DNA of 64,000 nucleotides from Mesonia algae (lineage in GTDB: Bacteria; Bacteroidota; Bacteroidia; Flavobacteriales; Flavobacteriaceae). The stretch covers positions 454,574-518,573 of the forward strand of contig NZ_QKYV01000001.1 in NCBI RefSeq assembly GCF_003253545.1, given 5' to 3'. Both the position numbers and the translations under genes were made by a program. The notes beneath the pieces are model-generated. The model saw only the letters and a program-made list of their open reading frames with translations. It made no database searches and was not told the origin of the DNA. Of the stretch, positions 17,622-25,037 are shown piece after piece. Positions within the stretch are counted from its first letter, which is position 1. Each line of letters begins with the position of its first letter.

Positions 17622-18164
17622 ATGAGTATTGAGAAGCTTATAAAACAATGTAAAAAGCAAGATTTAAAATCTCAGGAAAAGTTATATCAACTTTTCTCAC
17701 ATAAACTTTTTTCAGTTTCTTTAAAGTACTCAAGAAATTATGCCGAGGCCGAAGATAATTTACAAGATGCCTTTATCACTATTTTTAAGAAAATTAACCA
17801 GTTTAACTTTAAAGGCTCTTTTGAAGGCTGGATGAAAAGAATTGTGATTAACACTGCGTTACAACGTTATCGCAAACAACACGTTTTTGAAATTGTAAAT
17901 GAAGAAAATATAGAACAACCCGAAGTAGAAATCAATGAAGAAAATACCCCTTTAAATTTTTTACTTCAAATAATTCAAGAGCTGCCAGACCGTTACCGTA
18001 TGGTTTTCAACCTCTATGCTTTAGACGGCTACTCTCACAAAGAAATTGCAGAAACCATGGGTATTTCTATAGGCACCTCAAAATCTAATCTTGCTAGGGC
18101 AAGAGCGATTTTAAAACGAAAAATAGAAGAAAGTCAAAAAAAAAATAACGTACAGTCTGTTTAA
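17622..18164 (+). CDS. ECF-family RNA polymerase sigma factor
   Basis: 180 aa. Region 2 includes YSRNYAEAEDNLQDAFITIFKKI and the DNA-melting segment FKGSFEGWMKRIVINTALQRYRK; region 4 includes LPDRYRMVFNLYALDGYSHKEIAETMGISIGTSKS, a helix-turn-helix for -35 recognition. Length and the absence of regions 1 and 3 mark an extracytoplasmic-function sigma factor. It sits between a lipoprotein and a membrane-anchored beta-barrel protein that begins 2 bases after its stop and is its likely anti-sigma factor. Confidence 0.93.
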   Translation: MSIEKLIKQCKKQDLKSQEKLYQLFSHKLFSVSLKYSRNYAEAEDNLQDAFITIFKKINQFNFKGSFEGWMKRIVINTALQRYRKQHVFEIVNEENIEQPEVEINEENTPLNFLLQIIQELPDRYRMVFNLYALDGYSHKEIAETMGISIGTSKSNLARARAILKRKIEESQKKNNVQSV

Positions 18165-18166
18165 AG

Positions 18167-19639
18167 ATGAGTAACAAGAAGAATATAGATCGTTTATACC
18201 AAGAGAAGTTCAAAGATTTTGAAGCAACTCCGCATAAACGTGTATGGAAAAATATTGAGCAAGAATTAAAGAAAGACAAAAAACGCAGAGTTATACCTAT
18301 ATTTTGGTATAAAACCGCAGGTGTGGCTGCGGCAATTGCACTTTTAATATTTTTGGGAGATACTTTATTTGAGCCCGAACAAGTAGAGATTGTTAACTCT
18401 AGCAATCCTAAAGAAGAAACTTTAAAAGATGAATCTGTCCCTTCTTTAAAAAATACTGTAATAAATAAAAGTAAAGAAAGCTCTGTTTCACTTCAGGAAA
18501 ATGACAAATTGAAAACCGAAATTAAAATTGCAGAAACCAGTCCAAGTACTACCCCCAAGAAAGAGAATAATACCGATTTTTATTCTCAGCAAGAATCGGT
18601 AAAAAAATCAAATAAACGATTCAACTCTTATAATTCTGCTCACGAAAATAAAACTCAAAATATAGCTCAAACTAATCACGCTTCCGCGGAAGCGAAAACT
18701 AAAAAGAACCTTCTAGAAACCACTGAAAATTTTAAGGAAGAAACTGACTTTAATCAAGACGGAAATTTAAAATTAGACAATACCAACCTTGCTGCTACAG
18801 TAATTAATAAAGACAGTACATTAACAAAAGAAAATTTAGAAAAAGAGAATGCCTTAGCACAGCGGGAGAAAGAGCTTAAAGAAGAAAATAATGATGAGAA
18901 AGAGGATGATGAAACTGAAAGTTTTGCTCGTTGGAATATTAGACCCAATGTTTCTCCAGTTTATTACGGAAATCTAAGTGATTCTGGAAGCCCTATAGAT
19001 CCGCAATTTTCTAATAACAATGCTTCCGGGGAAGTCAGTATGGCATACGGAGTTAATTTTGCTTATGCTGTTTCTAAGAAATTAAAAGTTAGAACAGGGG
19101 TGAGTAGAGTTAAATTAAATTATAGTACTAATGATGTTGCCTTCACCTCATCGGTAGAGCCTATGAATCTAAGTGGAGTAAATAGTAATGCACGTACTAA
19201 AAACATACAAGTGGTAAGTGCACGACCTTCTGGAAATCAAGATCAAAGCATACAAGGACGCAATATAAACCCATATACTTCTGGTGCTCTAAAACAGCAA
19301 GTTGGTTTTATTGAAGTACCATTAGAGATTGAATATGCTATATTAGATAAACGTTTTGGAATTCATCTTATAGGTGGAGCTAGTAGTCTTATTCTTAATG
19401 AAAATGAAGTCGCTATTTCCTCTTCTGAAGGTGTTACCAATTTAGGAAAAGCTAACAACCTTAACTCAGTAAGTTTTAGTACAAACTTAGGGGTTGGACT
19501 TGGGTATGAGATTTCAGAAAAATTAGATTTTAATGTAGAGCCTACCTTTAAATATCAACTCAATACATTTTCGGGAAATACTAATGGTTTTAAACCCTAT
19601 TATTTTGGGATATATACAGGATTAAATTTTAAGTTTTAG
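18167..19639 (+). CDS. Dual-membrane-spanning anti-sigma factor (Dma-like): cytoplasmic ASD, TM helix, linker, OM barrel
   Basis: 490 aa in four parts. Residues 1-43 are a charged helix (LYQEKFKDFEATPHKRVWKN) like Bacteroidota anti-sigma N termini. One TM helix follows (about 44-64). Residues 65-250 are a low-complexity Lys/Glu/Ser/Asn/Thr linker, predicted disordered and long enough to cross the periplasm. Residues 250-490 alternate as beta strands and end in GLNFKF, with the terminal Phe of outer-membrane barrels. Proteins with this plan are the Dma anti-sigma factors described in Bacteroides thetaiotaomicron. The upstream ECF gene is 2 bases away. A full CGCTTCCGCGGAAGCG palindrome lies in the linker codons. 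Confidence 0.8.
   Translation: MSNKKNIDRLYQEKFKDFEATPHKRVWKNIEQELKKDKKRRVIPIFWYKTAGVAAAIALLIFLGDTLFEPEQVEIVNSSNPKEETLKDESVPSLKNTVINKSKESSVSLQENDKLKTEIKIAETSPSTTPKKENNTDFYSQQESVKKSNKRFNSYNSAHENKTQNIAQTNHASAEAKTKKNLLETTENFKEETDFNQDGNLKLDNTNLAATVINKDSTLTKENLEKENALAQREKELKEENNDEKEDDETESFARWNIRPNVSPVYYGNLSDSGSPIDPQFSNNNASGEVSMAYGVNFAYAVSKKLKVRTGVSRVKLNYSTNDVAFTSSVEPMNLSGVNSNARTKNIQVVSARPSGNQDQSIQGRNINPYTSGALKQQVGFIEVPLEIEYAILDKRFGIHLIGGASSLILNENEVAISSSEGVTNLGKANNLNSVSFSTNLGVGLGYEISEKLDFNVEPTFKYQLNTFSGNTNGFKPYYFGIYTGLNFKF
18679..18694. repeat. Intragenic palindrome copy 3, complete 16-mer
   Basis: CGCTTCCGCGGAAGCG, a perfect 16-base palindrome, in the linker-coding part of the anti-sigma gene; encodes Ala-Ser-Ala-Glu-Ala. 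A decayed copy, GCTTCCGGGGAAG, lies at 19022-19034 in the same gene. Confidence 0.85.
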
Positions 19640-19658
19640 TTAAGTTAAAGTAGTAAGT

Positions 19659-19695
19659 AAAAAGGCTTATCTTATATAAAAAGATAAGCCTTTTT
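19659..19695. terminator. Bidirectional terminator between anti-sigma gene and plsC
   Basis: AAAAAGGCTTATCTT (19659-19673) and AAGATAAGCCTTTTT (19681-19695) form a perfect 15-bp stem with a 7-base loop, between convergent genes; the last 2 bases overlap the plsC stop. Confidence 0.92.
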
Positions 19696-20431
19696 ACTTT
19701 TCAGAAGTTAATTCGTCTAAGATTACTTGCCTTACTTTTTCTTTTAGCTGCGCTTTATTTTCGTGGGAATATGGTTGAGTAGAAAAGAAAGGAAGGATTT
19801 TTGCTCTCATTCTACCCGGGCTTCCGCTAAAAAATGTATATGAAAATCTTTTTTTATTATCGTAGAATACTAAAGGCACAATAGCTATTTTATGATCTAT
19901 AGCCAACCTAAAAGCGCCATCTTTAAAAGGGTCTAATATTGTAGTTTCATCATCGGGCACGCCTCCTTCGGGAAAAATGCAAATACTTACTCCTTGATTA
20001 AGCCTACGCTGGGCTTGATTAAAAACTTCTTTTCGACTGCGTATATTTTTTCGGTCAACCAAAATACAAGTACGCTTATAGAAAAAACCGAAGATGGGAA
20101 TCTTTGCTAGCTCTTTTTTACCAACGAAGACAAATGGATTTTTTACCATATGCAACATCATCATAATATCCATCATAGAAGTGTGATTAGCCACGAACAT
20201 ATAGCTAGAACCTAATTGAGGTTCTGCTTCTCGTTTTACAATAGGCCTAAAGCCCATACCGTAGATTATGATTCTCGCCCAAAACCGAGCTAACACAAAA
20301 AATTGTGGATAAAACTTCTCCTTAGAGGTAAACAATAGCAATAGCGGAAACATGAGTATAATAGGAACTCCCATTAGCACGTAAAACCAAATCCGCCACA
20401 GCAAAATTATAGATTTCTTTAAAATCTTCAT
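19694..20431 (-). CDS. plsC: 1-acyl-sn-glycerol-3-phosphate acyltransferase family protein
   Basis: 245 aa from the ATG at 20431. The longer frame to 20461 needs a TTG and adds ten residues (starting LNTFSYFWK) that do not belong to the family. An N-terminal membrane segment is followed by NHTSMMDIMM (the NHx4D active site) and FPEGGVPDD, the acceptor-binding motif. The enzyme acylates lysophosphatidic acid at the inner membrane, the second acylation step of phospholipid synthesis. Divergent from trpS. Confidence 0.9.
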   Translation of the reverse strand: MKILKKSIILLWRIWFYVLMGVPIILMFPLLLLFTSKEKFYPQFFVLARFWARIIIYGMGFRPIVKREAEPQLGSSYMFVANHTSMMDIMMMLHMVKNPFVFVGKKELAKIPIFGFFYKRTCILVDRKNIRSRKEVFNQAQRRLNQGVSICIFPEGGVPDDETTILDPFKDGAFRLAIDHKIAIVPLVFYDNKKRFSYTFFSGSPGRMRAKILPFFSTQPYSHENKAQLKEKVRQVILDELTSEK

Positions 20432-20476
20432 TTTCCAAAAATATGAAAATGTATTTAGCAAACTCTATAAAAAAAG

Positions 20477-20484
20477 TACCTTTA
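20477..20484 (+). promoter_or_regulatory. -7-like element TACCTTTA before trpS
   Basis: One mismatch from TAnnTTTG, 15-22 bases before the trpS ATG. Confidence 0.4.
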
Positions 20485-20498
20485 CAAAAAATATAATT

Positions 20499-21467
20499 AT
20501 GTCTAGAATACTAACAGGCGTGCAAAGTACAGGCACACCTCACTTAGGAAACCTTTTAGGAGCCATTATTCCCGCTATTGAGATGGCAAACGATTCTAAA
20601 AACGAATCGTATTTGTTTATTGCTAACTTGCATACGTTAACGCAAATTAAAGATGCAGAAACACTTAGGCACAACACCTACTCTGTCGCAGCAACTTGGC
20701 TTGCATTTGGTTTAGACATTCATAAGACTGTTTTTTATAGACAAAGTGATGTTCCGCAAACAACCGAACTTTCTTGGTATTTAAGTTGTTTCTTTCCTTT
20801 TCAGCGTCTTACCTTGGCACATTCTTTTAAAGATAAAGCCGATAGATTGGCAGATGTTAACTCGGGGTTATTTACTTACCCAATGTTAATGGCAGCAGAT
20901 ATTTTATTATACGATGCCGAATTAGTTCCTGTAGGAAAAGATCAATTGCAACACATAGAGATGACCCGCGATGTAGCTTCTCGTTTTCATACCCAAATGG
21001 GAGAAACTTTTGTCATGCCTGAAGGAAAAATACAAGAAGAAACCAAATATATTCCTGGTACCGATGGCGAAAAAATGAGTAAATCTAGAGGGAATTATAT
21101 CAATCTTTTTGAGACCGATAAAAAATTACGCAAGCAAGTGATGGGTATCGAGACTGACAGTACTCCTTTAGAAGAACCTAAAAATCCCGATACGTGTAAT
21201 GTGTATAACCTTTATAAAGTAATCGCTTCCGCGGAACAAATTAAAGAAATGAGGGCTAATTATGAAGGTGGTAATTACGGTTATGGCCACGCAAAACAAG
21301 CTCTATTCGACCTTTTAATTGACAAATATGCGGTACAGAGAGAAAAGTATAAGTATTATATGACTCACCTTGAAGAAATAGATTCAGCTTTAGAAACTGG
21401 AGCTCAAAAAGCACAACAAACTGCTAACGGAGTACTCGCTAGAGTAAGAGAAAAATTAGGGTATTAA
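20499..21467 (+). CDS. trpS: Tryptophanyl-tRNA synthetase
   Basis: 322 aa, class I aminoacyl-tRNA synthetase that charges tRNA-Trp. The HIGH-like signature is GTPHLGNLLGA (near residues 12-22) and KMSKS appears as GEKMSKSRGNYI near residue 195. Length is normal for a bacterial TrpRS. Monocistronic. Carries a CGCTTCCGCGGAA palindrome copy near codon 243 (VIASAEQ). Confidence 0.97.
   Translation: MSRILTGVQSTGTPHLGNLLGAIIPAIEMANDSKNESYLFIANLHTLTQIKDAETLRHNTYSVAATWLAFGLDIHKTVFYRQSDVPQTTELSWYLSCFFPFQRLTLAHSFKDKADRLADVNSGLFTYPMLMAADILLYDAELVPVGKDQLQHIEMTRDVASRFHTQMGETFVMPEGKIQEETKYIPGTDGEKMSKSRGNYINLFETDKKLRKQVMGIETDSTPLEEPKNPDTCNVYNLYKVIASAEQIKEMRANYEGGNYGYGHAKQALFDLLIDKYAVQREKYKYYMTHLEEIDSALETGAQKAQQTANGVLARVREKLGY
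21224..21236. repeat. Intragenic palindrome copy 4 (CGCTTCCGCGGAA)
   Basis: Thirteen bases of the recurrent palindrome inside trpS, encoding Ala-Ser-Ala-Glu. Confidence 0.75.
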
Positions 21468-21489
21468 TTTTATAAGAAATTAGATATAA

Positions 21490-21521
21490 AAAAGCCACTT
21501 TCATAAAAAGAAGTGGCTTTT
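21490..21521. terminator. Terminator between trpS and the broken outer-membrane protein gene
   Basis: AAAAGCCACTT (21490-21500) and AAGTGGCTTTT (21511-21521) form an 11-bp stem with a 10-base loop, flanked by A and T runs. Confidence 0.85.
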
Positions 21522-21526
21522 ATGAT

Positions 21527-22090
21527 TTAAAAGGTATATCCTAACCTAATATGAAGGTCTAAAACTGCAAAACCTTTTTCGGGAGGAAAGAAATAATCTT
21601 GTTCATCAAAAAAAGCGTATCGATAACCTAAGCCTATTCCTGCTTCGTAAGTAAGATGTTTTGCTATTGTTCTCTTTATAGCCCATTTGGAAACAATACG
21701 TATTTGATTAAATACGTTTACGTTATCAACGTTAGAGATTACAAACAAATCGGGATTATAACTAAAAGAAATAGTGAAAAAAATTGCGCTGTTTTTATCA
21801 ATAGCTTTTCCTTTTTCAAATCTTTTTCCAATATTATAATACCATCTAGGTTCAATTGTAATTACTGGCGCAAAGGCATAATTGGTTCTGTTATCTTCAA
21901 AATAAATACTTCCACCAAAAAGCGCAGCATCTAAACCTATTTCGGCTCTTAATGCTATTTTATTAGTTAACCTTCTCTCTGTATGTCATCAAAAACCTAA
22001 AACTCCCGTTTGTATTCCATAAATAGATTCTTGTGCATTTACTGATACTAAACTAAGTACAAAGACTAAACAGTAAATTAATTTTTTCAT
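21527..22090 (-). pseudogene. Outer-membrane beta-barrel protein gene interrupted by in-frame TGA TGA
   Basis: From the ATG at 22090 the frame gives a signal peptide (MKKLIYCLVFVLSLVSVNAQ), then SIYGIQTGVLGF, two consecutive TGA codons at 21991-21986, and then about 150 further sense codons that read as one porin-type barrel (IALRAEIGLDAALFGGSIYF ... FVISNVDNVNVFNQIRI) ending LHIRLGYTF with the C-terminal Phe of OMPs. There is no frameshift: the same frame continues across the stops. In the family a Trp commonly follows this glycine-rich strand, so at least one TGA may be a TGG mutation. Either a fresh pseudogene or a sequence error. Confidence 0.75.
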
Positions 22091-22139
22091 TATGTATTAT
22101 TTCTGTTAAAGTTGCAATATATATTCCGAAATAAAACTT

Positions 22140-23237
22140 TTAAATTACCTCAAATTGTTTTCCAGGTAATGGTCTCACAACACCTTTTAATTCTAAGGCC
22201 AATAATATAGGATTGAGTTTAAACGTAGGTAATTTACATTGTAAGGCGAGCACATCCACTTCAGACTTTCCTAATTTTTTTAAAGTATCAAATACAAATT
22301 GTTCTTCAGTAGAAAGTTCAACAAAAAGCTGAGTTTGTTGTTTTTTTTGATCCTGAATATCCCAATTAAGCACATATACCAAATCAGCTACACTCGTTAA
22401 TAACCGTGCTTGTTGAGTTTTTATAAGATTATTACAGCCTTTACTCAACTGATCGGTATTTCTTCCTGGCACGGCAAACACTTCTCTATTATAAGAGTTC
22501 GCTATATCGGCAGTGACCAAAGAGCCACCCTTTTCGGCACTTTCAATAACAATGGTAGCTTCACTTAAACCGGCGATGATACGGTTTCTTTTTAAAAAGT
22601 TTTTTCTATCAAAGTGGGAACCGCTCCAAAAATCAGTCATAAAACCTCCATGATCCATCACTTCACTCTCATATTTAGCATGAGCTTTAGGATAAATTTG
22701 ATCTAATCCATGAGCCAAACAACCTATAGTTTGCAATCCATGAGTCATAGCTGCCTTATGTGCACAAATATCTACTCCGTACGCAAAGCCTGAAACTATT
22801 ACAGGATTTAAGGGTGCAAGTTCTTCTATAAGTTGTTCGCAAAAAGCCACTCCGTGAGTGGTTACTTTTCTTGTTCCTACAATACTTATAATTTTTTTGT
22901 GTGCTAAGTCTATATTTCCATTCTGAAATAGTAAAATAGGAGCATCAATGCAATGTTTTAAATAATCGGGATAATTTCTGTCTTCAAAATAACGCACTTT
23001 AATATTTTCTTTTTCTATAAATAAAAGCTCTTGTTCTGCTTCTTCCATATAAGAAGAATCGTGAATGCTATTAATTTTTAAATCTCCAAAACCTTCAATT
23101 AATTTAAGTTCTTTTTTGGTACTTTTAAAAATCGCTTCCGCGGAACCTAATGTTCTTAATAGCTTTTTCGCAGAAATATCTCCGATGTTTGGTACTTTTT
23201 GTAATGCTAGTAAATAAATTAGTTCTTGCTCGCTCAT
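22140..23237 (-). CDS. dprA: DNA-processing protein DprA
   Basis: 365 aa. DprA protects incoming single-stranded DNA during natural transformation and loads RecA on it. The Rossmann-like core is visible: SIVGTRKVTTHG, VVSGFAYGVDICAHKAA, GCLAHGLDQIYPKAH, VIESAEKGGSLVTADIANSYNREVFAVPGR. A helix-hairpin-helix-like N terminus (VPNIGDISAKKLLRTLGS) and a winged-helix-like C terminus flank it. A palindrome copy TTCCGCGGAAGCG sits at codons 31-35 (GSAEA). Other competence genes are not in the window. Confidence 0.95.
   Translation of the reverse strand: MSEQELIYLLALQKVPNIGDISAKKLLRTLGSAEAIFKSTKKELKLIEGFGDLKINSIHDSSYMEEAEQELLFIEKENIKVRYFEDRNYPDYLKHCIDAPILLFQNGNIDLAHKKIISIVGTRKVTTHGVAFCEQLIEELAPLNPVIVSGFAYGVDICAHKAAMTHGLQTIGCLAHGLDQIYPKAHAKYESEVMDHGGFMTDFWSGSHFDRKNFLKRNRIIAGLSEATIVIESAEKGGSLVTADIANSYNREVFAVPGRNTDQLSKGCNNLIKTQQARLLTSVADLVYVLNWDIQDQKKQQTQLFVELSTEEQFVFDTLKKLGKSEVDVLALQCKLPTFKLNPILLALELKGVVRPLPGKQFEVI
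23133..23145. repeat. Intragenic palindrome copy 5 (CGCTTCCGCGGAA)
   Basis: Thirteen bases of the recurrent palindrome inside dprA; on the coding minus strand it encodes Ser-Ala-Glu-Ala. Confidence 0.75.
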
Positions 23238-23322
23238 AGTGTGTTAGGCTCTTTCTAAAATTACATAAAAACATTTGTTAATAAAATTTTGACATCTTAT
23301 TTTTCGTTTTACAAAAAACGTC

Positions 23323-23330
23323 TACTTTTG
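23323..23330 (+). promoter_or_regulatory. -7 element TACTTTTG before the HU/SPOR gene
   Basis: Exact TAnnTTTG match ending 5 bases before the first ATG (23336). The transcript would be nearly leaderless, or the second ATG (23342) is used. Confidence 0.5.
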
Positions 23331-23335
23331 TTTTA

Positions 23336-24292
23336 ATGAGAATGGAACACTACATAAAAGAATTATTATACCGCTACGAATGCGTTGTTATACCTGGTTT
23401 TGGAGGTTTTTTAACCCAAAGAAAATCGGCTTATTTAGACATTCAAAATCAGCAATTTATAGCACCTTCTAAAAGCATTTCTTTTAACCGACAGTTAATT
23501 GAGAATGACGGAATTTTAGCTAACTATATCGCTAAAGCGGAAAATATTAGCTATCAACAAGCGGTAGATAAAATCAATTTATTTGTAGAACAACTTTCTA
23601 GTTCTCTCGCTAAACACAAAGAAATAAAGTTATCTGAAATAGGTACTTTCTATCAAAAAGATGACAAAATATTATTCTTTGTTAATGGCAGTCAAAATTT
23701 CCTATTAGATTCTTTTGGGTTACAGAGTACGAAAGCTAATTCCGTAAAGGTAAAAGTATCAAAAACTTTACCTCAACAAGAAGAAACTGCTACAGCTTCT
23801 ATAAAAGAAATTTCTTTACAAGAAGCTATTGTAAAGCGAAATACTTCTAGCTATGCATTTGCTAAATATGCTGCTGTAGGAGTTATTGCATTAGGTGTTG
23901 CTGGATTATTTGGAGCCAATTGGTACAGCCAAAATGTAACCGAACATAACTTAGTAGAACAACAAAAAGCAACCAAAAAAGTAGAACAGCAAATACAAGA
24001 AGCTACTTTTGTCATTAACAATCCCCTACCAGAAATTGTATTTAAAGTAAAAACCGAAATAGGCAATTATCATATTGTTGCGGGAGCTTTTAGAGAAAAA
24101 GAAAATGCAGCCAAAAAAGTAACTCAGTTGAAAGCCGAAGGTTTCTCTCCAAGAGAAATTGGTGCTAACAAATATGGTTTACATCAAGTAGTTTATGGCA
24201 GTTTTGAAACTCGAGAAGAAGCTTTAGCTAAACTTCGCGAAATTAAAAAATCAAACAATCCTGGAGCTTGGTTGTTAGTTAAAGAACTTTAA
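23336..24292 (+). CDS. CCDC81-type HU domain and SPOR domain membrane protein
   Basis: 318 aa. Residues 1-135 match the CCDC81-like prokaryotic HU domains of Bacteroidota (YIKELLYRYECVVIPGFGGF, then SYQQAVDKINLFVEQL). One TM helix lies about 175-195 (YAAVGVIALGVAGLF). Residues 240-315 form a SPOR domain (YHIVAGAFREKENAAKK and VVYGSFETREEALAKLREIK), which binds denuded glycan strands of septal peptidoglycan. It may thus link nucleoid-binding in the cytoplasm with the division-site wall; the function is inferred. ATG at 23336 or 23342. Confidence 0.85.
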   Translation: MRMEHYIKELLYRYECVVIPGFGGFLTQRKSAYLDIQNQQFIAPSKSISFNRQLIENDGILANYIAKAENISYQQAVDKINLFVEQLSSSLAKHKEIKLSEIGTFYQKDDKILFFVNGSQNFLLDSFGLQSTKANSVKVKVSKTLPQQEETATASIKEISLQEAIVKRNTSSYAFAKYAAVGVIALGVAGLFGANWYSQNVTEHNLVEQQKATKKVEQQIQEATFVINNPLPEIVFKVKTEIGNYHIVAGAFREKENAAKKVTQLKAEGFSPREIGANKYGLHQVVYGSFETREEALAKLREIKKSNNPGAWLLVKEL

Positions 24293-24315
24293 TCTCTTTT
24301 TAACATTCATAAGCT

Positions 24316-24323
24316 TATCTTTG
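24316..24323 (+). promoter_or_regulatory. -7 element TATCTTTG before the thioesterase
   Basis: Exact TAnnTTTG match, 13 bases before the thioesterase ATG. Confidence 0.5.
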
Positions 24324-24336
24324 CACAAAAAAGAAG

Positions 24337-24849
24337 ATGGAGCCAAAACATCCTAAAGATTCAAAAACTATACTTACCGATTTAGTCTTACCTAGTGAGA
24401 CCAATCCTCTAAATAATCTTTTTGGGGGAGAGCTACTTGCAAGAATGGATAGAGCTGCGAGTATTGCTGCAAGAAGACATAGCCGAAGAATTGTGGTTAC
24501 TGCCTCTGTGAATCACGTAGCATTTAAAAAAACAATTCCGTTAGGAAGTGTAGTTACCGTAGAAGCCAATATTTCACGATCTTTTAAAAGCTCTATGGAG
24601 GTAATTATAGATGTGTGGATTGAAGATCGCGAAAGCGGAATTCGTTCTAAAGCCAATGATGCTATTTATACTTTTGTTGCAGTAGACGATAGCGGTTTAC
24701 CCGTTCCTGTTCCTCCTCTACAGCCAGAGACTGATGTAGAAAAGGAAAGATACGATGCCGCATTACGTAGAAAACAACTTAGTTTGGTCTTGGCAGGAAA
24801 AATGAAACCCCAAGAAGCAACCGAACTAAAAGCGCTTTTTGAAAATTAA
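24337..24849 (+). CDS. Acyl-CoA thioesterase (hotdog fold, YciA/BACH-like)
   Basis: 170 aa. Hydrolyses acyl-CoA to free acid and CoA in the cytoplasm. The signature PSETNPLNNLFGGELLARMD, with the catalytic Asn and the long hotdog helix, is near the N terminus, followed by VVTASVNHVAFKKTIPLGSVV. One hotdog domain, as expected for the short type. Chain-length preference is not evident. Confidence 0.9.
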   Translation: MEPKHPKDSKTILTDLVLPSETNPLNNLFGGELLARMDRAASIAARRHSRRIVVTASVNHVAFKKTIPLGSVVTVEANISRSFKSSMEVIIDVWIEDRESGIRSKANDAIYTFVAVDDSGLPVPVPPLQPETDVEKERYDAALRRKQLSLVLAGKMKPQEATELKALFEN

Positions 24850-25037
24850 CTTCCTAAAAGTTTATAGTTTCTAAATAAAACCTTAACAACCAACAGCTTC
24901 CTCTTAAATTAAAGCCAAAGTTGTTTTTGCAATACTCCTAAACGTTGTTTTATTTTTAATTTAACAGAAGAAAATGTTTCCCAGTTTTTTTGGAAAAATG
25001 TTTCTCTAACTAATTAAAAATAAAACTTCGCTTAGCA

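Noticed and set aside
18754-18948. 64-codon minus-strand ORF in the anti-sigma linker
   Set aside because: Ser/Leu-rich mirror of the Glu/Lys-rich linker; no support.
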